64,000 nucleotides of DNA from Cryptomeria japonica (lineage: Eukaryota > Streptophyta > Pinopsida > Cupressales > Cupressaceae): NCBI RefSeq assembly GCF_030272615.1, contig NC_081412.1, forward strand, positions 23,838,432 through 23,902,431. Reading direction: 5' to 3'. The translations under genes were made by a program, and so were the position numbers. Position 1 is the stretch's first letter; each line of letters starts with the position of its first letter. Below the pieces are notes generated by a model. The model did no database searches. It was not told where the DNA came from and worked only from the letters and a program-made list of their open reading frames with translations. Shown here in pieces: positions 57,201-64,000 of the stretch.

Positions 57201-58837
57201 GAATTTGCATATGACTTCAAGGGGGTCGTCATGGTGTTAATAATTAAATTATAACTCAAGGCAAATGGGGCGATTTTCTAAATATATTGCCTTAGTAATA
57301 TTTTTTATTTGGAAGTCATAGTTGGGCGCCCACTTTACACTTTATTTTATGACACTTATATTTATTAAAAAGGGCGATTTTGGGTGAATGTGAATTGGGC
57401 AAACTGAAATGAAATGCAATGCCAAATGTGGATGAAATGGAATGGCATTTGGTTTGGGCATATTTGGAGTGCATTTGAATTTGAATTTGGATTTGGTTGG
57501 CAAAAAGTTATAAATAAGTGACTTGGGCTCTCATTTTGGTAGCTTAGACAATTTACACCGTTATATTGTCGGATTGACTCCAGACAATCTTCGAGGGTAA
57601 ATACCTCCTAGGGCTCTTGACAGACTTCAAGTGTGAGACATCACTCCGAGTTGTGATTGGATCTTCTGAATGTGTGGTTCGATTTCTATGTGCATTTTCA
57701 GATTTCCAGTGTGGTGTGGTTTTCAGTGTTGCTGGTTTTTGGTGTGGCTGAAGTGAAGATTCAATCGTATCTCCCTGCTTGTGCAATCGATTATTCTAGG
57801 TAATAGCTCATTGGAAGCGTATCTGGAGGGCGGTCATTCTTCTACCTTGGCGTTTCTTTTGGTGTGCTTTTTGATTTTTGGCAGCAAATCGAACTTTCCA
57901 ACTGGGTCGTACCATCTCTTGGCTGCCTTGGGTTGCGTGTTGGCTGTTTGTGGTGTTTGCGGTGCAGGTTTGAGTCTTTGGTTGCATCGCCTTAGTCATA
58001 GCTTTCATTTGCTTCCGTTTTGTGTCATTCCGAGTTGTTTTGGGTGATTTATGAGCATAATAGTGAATTTGGTATTGGTTGTTTTCTATTTTCTGTGTGT
58101 TATGCGGACAACAGATTGTAATTTCAGTTTAGTGATTATTGGTGTGTTATTTCTTTGTGGGTGGGTTTGAGTTTGTTAGTTGTGATAAGTTTGGATATAT
58201 TCAGCAGCATTAGACAGCATAATCTCTCCTTCCTATGCATTGCATCTCTTATTTGTAAGGCTGGTTAGTAGTACTAACAACCACTTCTGGATTGTAAAGC
58301 ATACCTTGCTGAAAAGTGGAAGAGGTTGGCTTGCCGCCTACATTTGATATTTGGTAATTTTGTCCTCCCGCTGCATAAGCGGTAGAGTGATATTATGTTT
58401 GTAATCGTCCTCCCGCTGCATAAACAGTAGAGTGATATTTTGTTTGTAATGGTCCTCCCGCTGCATAAGCGGTTGAGTTGAGCTTGTTGTAAGTGTTTAG
58501 TCCTCCCGCTGAAATATTGCGGTAGAGTGATTTGTGCTTGGTTTTGTCATTGTTCTCCTTGGTTGGTTTACTGCCAAGTGATTTTTAATATTCTCCATAT
58601 CCTGCTGAAAAGTGGAAGGGGTTGGCTTGTCGCCCAAGCATTGTATTATTTCCAGTTATTTGAAGCTAACGGTCCCCTCAACACCGTATGCTCTCACCTT
58701 CCCATATTGGGTACTTGGTGATTAGAAATTGGAAGGGTTACAATTTCAGCATTATTGTATCTTGATTTCCTAACCTTAACGGGTTCTTGTTGTGATTTTA
58801 ACTGGAAATAAATTGAAAAAATTGTGGGGATACTACA
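56661..58837 (+). mobile_element. Solo LTR D (2177 bp)
   Basis: TGTAATGTCCCC start, TACTACA end, flanks ATCTT (56656-56660) and ATCTC (58838-58842) as a 4/5 target duplication. No primer site or polypurine tract adjoins it. Palindrome near 56893 with decayed copies to 57000, TATAAATA at 57509-57516, hairpin array 58300-58720. A (CA)n tract is inside it. It was inserted into a copia gag sequence. Confidence 0.9.
57155..57198. repeat. (CA)n microsatellite
   Basis: About 22 uninterrupted CA units within the U3 of solo LTR D. Confidence 0.95.
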
Positions 58838-59170
58838 ATCTCATACTTTTTTTGAGGTCTTTGATAAGTCAATGCAGTGGAGGTATGCATCTGAAAGTCC
58901 AAGACCAATCAAAGCTAATTTCTCTTCGATTCTTTGTTGTCTATTTTGTGATTCGATCGGCATTAGTTGGGCTTGTTGTAGGTCCACTTTACACATCTCA
59001 TAGATCCTTTTCAATAAGAATCAACTGTAGCTTGACTTTCCATGTATGGAAGTCTGTACCTTCAAATTTCTTAATTAGTGTGCTATTTCTCTTCATATTA
59101 AACTACCCACCCGTCCTAATTAGAACAATGTCAAAGATGGTGGTTTCCACGAATAATGCACTTTGAAATG
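58838..59170 (-). pseudogene. Copia gag fragment, first part
   Basis: Minus strand, in pieces: MSKMVVSTN near 59150, then LIKKFEGTDFHTWKVKLQLI and LIEKDL, with SPTNADRITK downstream. This is the N-terminal copia gag motif (F-G-x-F-W-K type). Several stops interrupt it. The remaining gag continues at 56545-56660 on the other side of solo LTR D. Confidence 0.75.
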
Positions 59171-59428
59171 AACAACACTTTCACAAATTTACACACTTTC
59201 TAACGAACTAAATTGATTGTAAATATATATTTTAAAATATAAATAAATAGCATTAACTCCTTTTCAAATCTAATTTGAAAGAGAAAAAGATTATAGCAAA
59301 ATGAGATTTGATCCTTTGAGGTCTATTGCTTAAATACAAAGTACCTTGACTTGGTTAAGATGCTGCCCTTGCTTCTACCACTAGAGGATATGCACCTAAA
59401 CTTGTGGAATCAAATTTCACTAGTGAAT

Positions 59429-59650
59429 CTAGATCTGTTTCTCCATCAACACACCTATTATTTTAGATCTGATAAGTCTAGGTGCAATAGCATTAACACA
59501 GATGTTGTACATCCCAAGCTCTAATCAAATTTGTTGTAACAACTTTGTTCCATTCATCCTCTGATAAATCTAAAACCGTTTGTACATTTCCTCCTAAGAC
59601 TGATATCGTAAACCCTCTGAAACCATCATTATTAATATGGACGTGTTTGT
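59429..59650 (-). pseudogene. Short-chain dehydrogenase/reductase (SDR) fragment
   Basis: Minus strand: INNDGFRGF (the SDR NNAG motif with A changed to D), VLDLSEDEWNKVVTTNLIRAW (the D..W..N..TNL segment), then after a 1-base shift VNAIAPRLIRSKI and MEKQI. These are typical of plant SDR proteins related to 3-oxoacyl reductases. The stretch with the catalytic S and YxxxK is missing between TNL and VNAIAP, and no Rossmann GxxxGxG part was found. A degraded gene piece, probably non-functional. Confidence 0.72.
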
Positions 59651-59909
59651 ACAAAGCAGCAGAATGTAAAAACATTCTCATAGTAAACATAAACGAATAG
59701 ATGACATCAATGTCTACACAAACATTGGTTGCACCATATCGAAGATTGTAGAGCGATGGACTGGATAGCACCAAATCATACAGTGGCATATTTCATATCA
59801 AACGATTGGATTGGAGATATACAACAACATAGTTTTAAATGAGCAAGGCATCATTCACACAGAAAAATACCGCTGCATGTGAAATTTTTCAGTGGGTTAA
59901 TAGTAAATC

Positions 59910-62251
59910 TGAAATATTCCCCTTAAATTTTTTCCAAATTTTTCCAAATTACAATCAATACAAACACCTGTTAGGGTTGGATAATAATAATCAAACACTG
60001 CTGAAAGTAACCCTTTCACTTTCTGATCACCGAGAGCCCAATGTGGGAGGGTGAGAGCATACGGTGTTAAGGGGGTCGTTAGCTCAATAAATTGCTGGAA
60101 ATTATAATTCAAATGCAATACTAGGCGACTAGCCAGCCCCTTCCACTTATCTAGCGGGTGAAAGAACTTCTACAACAGTTTGGCGATGCAACCAACCAAT
60201 TACAAGATTACAAGAACTTGAAAGTAACAGCAATCACTCGACCACTTATCTAGTGGGAGGACTGAAAATGAAATTGCAATCAACTCAACCGCTTATTCAA
60301 CAGGAGGACAGTGCTACAATAAATAAGAAAGGCGGCAAGCCAACCTCTTCCACTTATGCAGTGGGACTAAGAGCAACAATCCAAAATAGATAACTGTTAG
60401 TACTACTAATCAGCTTTACAATACACAATATGGTTTTTTCAGATGAATAGATATCATTGTCCAAGATAGGGGGCAAGGCCAGCCTCTTCCACTTATGCAG
60501 TGGGACTAAGAGTAATCAAGAGAATTGTTGTTAGTACTACTAACCAGCATTACAAGATAAATTAAAATGGATATTCAAGTGCTAATAATCAGGCCAACAA
60601 CTGCAACTAATTACCAAGACCTTTCTCACCACACCAATGAACTTACGCACTTGAAAATACAACTCCAAACTCGAAAAATAGAATCTGATATAAATGAACA
60701 GCAGGCTGGAAATGCAGACCAGAAACGCTAAAGCCCCACAAATCACTTCTATCTTGCTCCAATCACACCCAAACAAACTCTAAACACACTCAAAAGGACC
60801 CAAGGCATAAAACGACTAAGGCAAAACTAAGAAAATAGCACTAACAATGCACAACCACATAACACGCAATCCAAAGCACCTCCTAGCTAGGGCGTTTACA
60901 GTAGGAAGTTCGATTTGCAATATAAAATCCATTACTCCAAAATAGACATTAGAAACTTACATGAAAAACCACCCAAGGCATAGGAAAAGGACAGGCAAAT
61001 ACCCAAAACCATCAGGAAACCACATAAAAACTTATGAGCAACAAACACCTTCAGCTACACTAGAAAACAGCAACCTGGAAACACACCAACAACACCCCCA
61101 AAAATCAGGAAACCACTAAATCTTCATCTTCGTTGAGCTCAATCTACTCTGGATGAGAAACAGTCACAAATTCAGCTAGGCGCTATCTCTCACGCACGAA
61201 ACTGAAAGCACTAGGAGGTATGCATCCCTCGAAGCAAGAGTCTAACAATATTTTGACAGCACTTCATTATCATAGCAAATGGATACCAAAATGAGATCCC
61301 AAGGCTTGTATTCATTACTTTTCACCAGGCCAAATTCAAATTCAAATTCATCCCAAATGGTGCCCAAACCAAATGCACTTTCATTTCACCCTCATTAGGC
61401 ATTGCATTTCATTTTATTTCCCTTGCACAAGTTCACCCAACTCACATTCACCCTTAATCGCCATTTTTGATAAATATAAGACTCGTAAAATATAAGACTC
61501 GTAAAATAATGTGTAAAGTGGGAACCCAACAATGACTTCCAAAATAATAATATAACCAAGGCAATTTACTTAGAAATCGCCCATTTTGCCTGAGTTATAA
61601 TTTAATTATTAACACCATGTCGACCCCTTGAAGTCATATGCAAATTTCGCTTAGGCCATGGAGAAAAATAAAGTATTAAAAAATACTTCCTCTTCCAAAT
61701 ACTGAATTTGCCAAAATGAGTTGAGGCGAAGGGATTGAACTACATTGCAAAAAATAGTCATCTGAGTTCGAACATAGGATCTTGCCAAAATTAATACTAC
61801 CAGAAATAGCCACTGAATTGGGCTACAGAACCCCTACCAAAAATAGTATTTACTATAAAAAGCATACTACTAAAAATAGTAAGTGTTTCCAAATTGATTT
61901 TTACCACATTCTTAGCAGTTGTTGAACTTACTAAAAATATTAAGCCCCGAAAAGGTCTTCAAATTGATTTGCATGTTATACCATTGCAGAGCTCTCAAAA
62001 AATCCAGAAAAACCCACAGAAATTAGCTGCTTTTGCCTCCACTTACTAAAAATAGTAAGTGGGTCAAACTCCATTGCGAAGCTTTCTGAAAACCCAGAAG
62101 GAATCCAAAGCCCAAACTAACAAAATCCAACATGCAAGCCTTCAAAAATGCTGAAATATACTCCCTAATTTTTACTTCCGACTAGCTTACGGGTCTTTGA
62201 AATAGGCTGACGGTCAACTAAGTTGATTACTGCTAAGAAGGGGACATTACA
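59910..62251 (-). mobile_element. Solo LTR E (2342 bp), minus strand
   Basis: On the minus strand it starts TGTAATGTCCCCTTCT (62251) and ends GGGGAATATTTCA (59910). The target duplication AAATC is perfect (59905-59909 and 62252-62256). It has the U3 palindrome ACTTACTAAAAATAGTAAGT-type copies at 61846-62062 and the hairpin array at 60015-60550. It is the same family as LTR D, in opposite orientation. Confidence 0.92.
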
Positions 62252-62256
62252 AAATC

Positions 62257-63234
62257 ACAGGGAAAATAATTTATTTTATTCCTAATATTTCATATTTCAC
62301 AAGACGATCAAATATTAAATTTAATATTGTGAGCAAGTCAGGGCATTTGAAATCTCTAGGAGCATCTAGCATTTATTTTAAATTTAAATGGAGCATCTTT
62401 CATGATAGTTGTGATTCACTATCTTTTGACTGATGGTTAAGGAGTCGTCTTGGGATATTATTTTCAATTTTTCTTCCAAAATGGGGTGTGGGATTTTGGG
62501 TGCCCAAGTTTGGCTTATACCATATAAAATTTTAAAAATATTTTATTTGGGATCATCATCTTATACCAATTTACCTTCTGGAGCATATTATGTTCAAGTT
62601 TCTTTTGTGGATGAAAACCCATAGGAGGTTGCAATCAGTGGACAAAAACCCATTGATGGTTGGAACCAAAGGACCAAAATTCTTTGTTTCTTGAGAGCAT
62701 TCTCATTCAGGGATTGCATCGGAGCTTAACAGATTTGCAAGATATTTTAGTTTTTTAGTATGTGTTTATTTGTTGTAGGATATTGGTGAAGTATGTGTAG
62801 CTGGAGTGCAGTGTTTATATCAGTTTGCTATTGTGTTGTTTTCTGGTGTAGGATTTCTTGCTGCTGTTTGTGATCCTTTCCAGTTTCTGGTAACTGGGAA
62901 TATCAAACTTTTTTGTGGAGAAGATTGGATAGTTTTTTGTGCTTTGTTGGTAGTGTGGGTCTTCGGCAGGGTGATAGTCAAGCATTGTTAGTTTCAGATT
63001 TTGTATCAACTGTTGTTGTTATTGTAATTACTGTCAAAATCAATCCATTGTGATGTCAAAACCAGAATTATATCAATATAAAAGTTGCATGAGAAATAAA
63101 TGGTAAAATAAAATTAGACACATGGTAAAGTAAATGGTAAAGTTGCATGGGAAATAAGTGATTCGATTTGGATTTATAATTTGGCAATGATTTTAATAAA
63201 CTTAAAAAGTGAAATAAATGGTAAAATAAAATTA
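62257..63234. other. No recognisable gene
   Basis: AT-rich sequence without a recognised coding region. The phrase GAAATAAATGGTAAAATAAA is duplicated at about 63092 and 63211, just before the hAT remnant. Confidence 0.4.
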
Positions 63235-64000
63235 GATATATGTTTTTTGACCTGGCAGCAACGCGTCTCCCCTACGAGTGCAATCACATGAAGAAAACAA
63301 TGGCCCTTCGACCTTCTTATAGCTCTGCAACTCATCAAGTATGAGGTCTCGAAGGTTCTCATCAACAACTAATATCCCAATACATGTGTTGAGGCCATCT
63401 AGAACCTTTGCTTCTGTTTTGAAAGTACAGGAAAAATAAAACTTGGGGTTCAAAAAGTAGGCAGCAATATGAGTATGTTGAGTTGTCAGTTCCACCTCCG
63501 ATCAATTATGTGCCATATGGATTTCTATTTGGTCTTGTTTGATCCATACAAATGTTGAATTGCCTCTTTGACCTTATCCATGGCCTCATATAGATACCCC
63601 ATGAGGTTTTTGATCCCCATCCACCAAGCATAGAACCGTAACTAACGGTTTTGACACCTAAATATAAAAAACATTAACATCAGCAAATTGTAATTTAGAA
63701 AATTAAAAAATAAATCATCAACCGAAGTTTGATAATTTTACATTAATGATCTCTTCCATGATTTTGGCAAATCTATCATAAAAAATGGCCTTAATGACAA
63801 CCTCTTCTTCAGGCTTCCTACGGTAAGGACTCTCCAACCATCTTTCACTCACAAAGATTTAAGGTTAGGCAATGTAGCTAATATGCTCTGCAAGGTGCGG
63901 AGATTAGTAGCAAACTGTGTGACTATAGATCGCATGAAATCCTTACCATCAATGTGCTTTTGTAGATGTACTTTATAGTTTATAATATTCGTTCTATCTT
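63235..64000 (-). pseudogene. Second hAT transposase, partial at window edge
   Basis: Minus strand, broken by shifts: HIDGKDFMRSIVTQFATNL near 63900-63960, FYAWWMGIKNLMGYLYEAMD near 63580-63650, then KSIWHIIDRRWN. Finally, after a shift, THIAAYFLNPKFYFSC and LILDELQSYKKVEG end at 63235. These follow the order of the plant hAT (DUF659-type) transposase core. The C-terminal dimerisation part is lacking. The 5' part lies beyond the window. Confidence 0.8.

Overview
This window is nuclear DNA from a land plant, most likely a large-genome seed plant such as a gymnosperm. That organism call is inference. It rests on deeply nested plant-type LTR retrotransposons (Ty3/gypsy chromovirus, an older Tat/OTA-like gypsy, Ty1/copia) primed by initiator tRNA-Met, on plant-type L1 LINEs with an RNase H domain, on intron-containing hAT transposons, and on one recognisable host exon isolated among kilobases of repeats. 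There are no operons, no tRNA or rRNA genes and no CRISPR arrays that I can see.

Layout. 1-2398: end of a large LTR (family A). 2399-4833: decayed Tat/OTA-like gypsy gag-pol, fused to a truncated 5' LTR with a 339-bp tandem duplication across the junction. 6229-11116: chromovirus internal region in one frame, broken only by point stop codons, followed by its intact 1.9-kb 3' LTR (11095-12994). 13032-27586: a nest in which LTR C contains solo LTR B, which contains a minus-strand copia (16625-27295), whose 3' LTR is split by a 4.3-kb LTR-like insertion (17409-21711) carrying a ~167-bp satellite of hairpins. 27587-30710: second family-A LTR, then a coiled-coil coding remnant, polypurine tract, short LTR and primer site. 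30711-33310: repeat related to the 4.3-kb insertion. 33311-38056: probable host-gene intron space with a 98-bp exon resembling D-cysteine desulfhydrase (37127-37224), a truncated LINE and an old copia remnant. 38062-40542: a complete non-coding LTR element with a perfect 5-bp target duplication. 42754-56469: a 13.7-kb hAT transposon holding a 9.8-kb LINE (46027-55796, 21-bp target duplication). The LINE carries an unidentified decayed reading frame in its 3' part. 56661-58837 and 59910-62251: two solo LTRs in opposite orientation, flanking copia gag and SDR pseudogene remnants. 63235-64000: edge of another hAT transposase.

The parts work together mainly as an insertion history. The gypsy-type LTRs share a U3 palindrome, a TATA box and, downstream of the TATA box, a tandem array of small hairpins whose stems vary in a compensatory way, which suggests a conserved RNA structure in the retroelement leader. 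Premature stops in the best-preserved gypsy and copia are almost all TAG, as expected from C-to-T decay of methylated CAG sites. No complete host gene is present.
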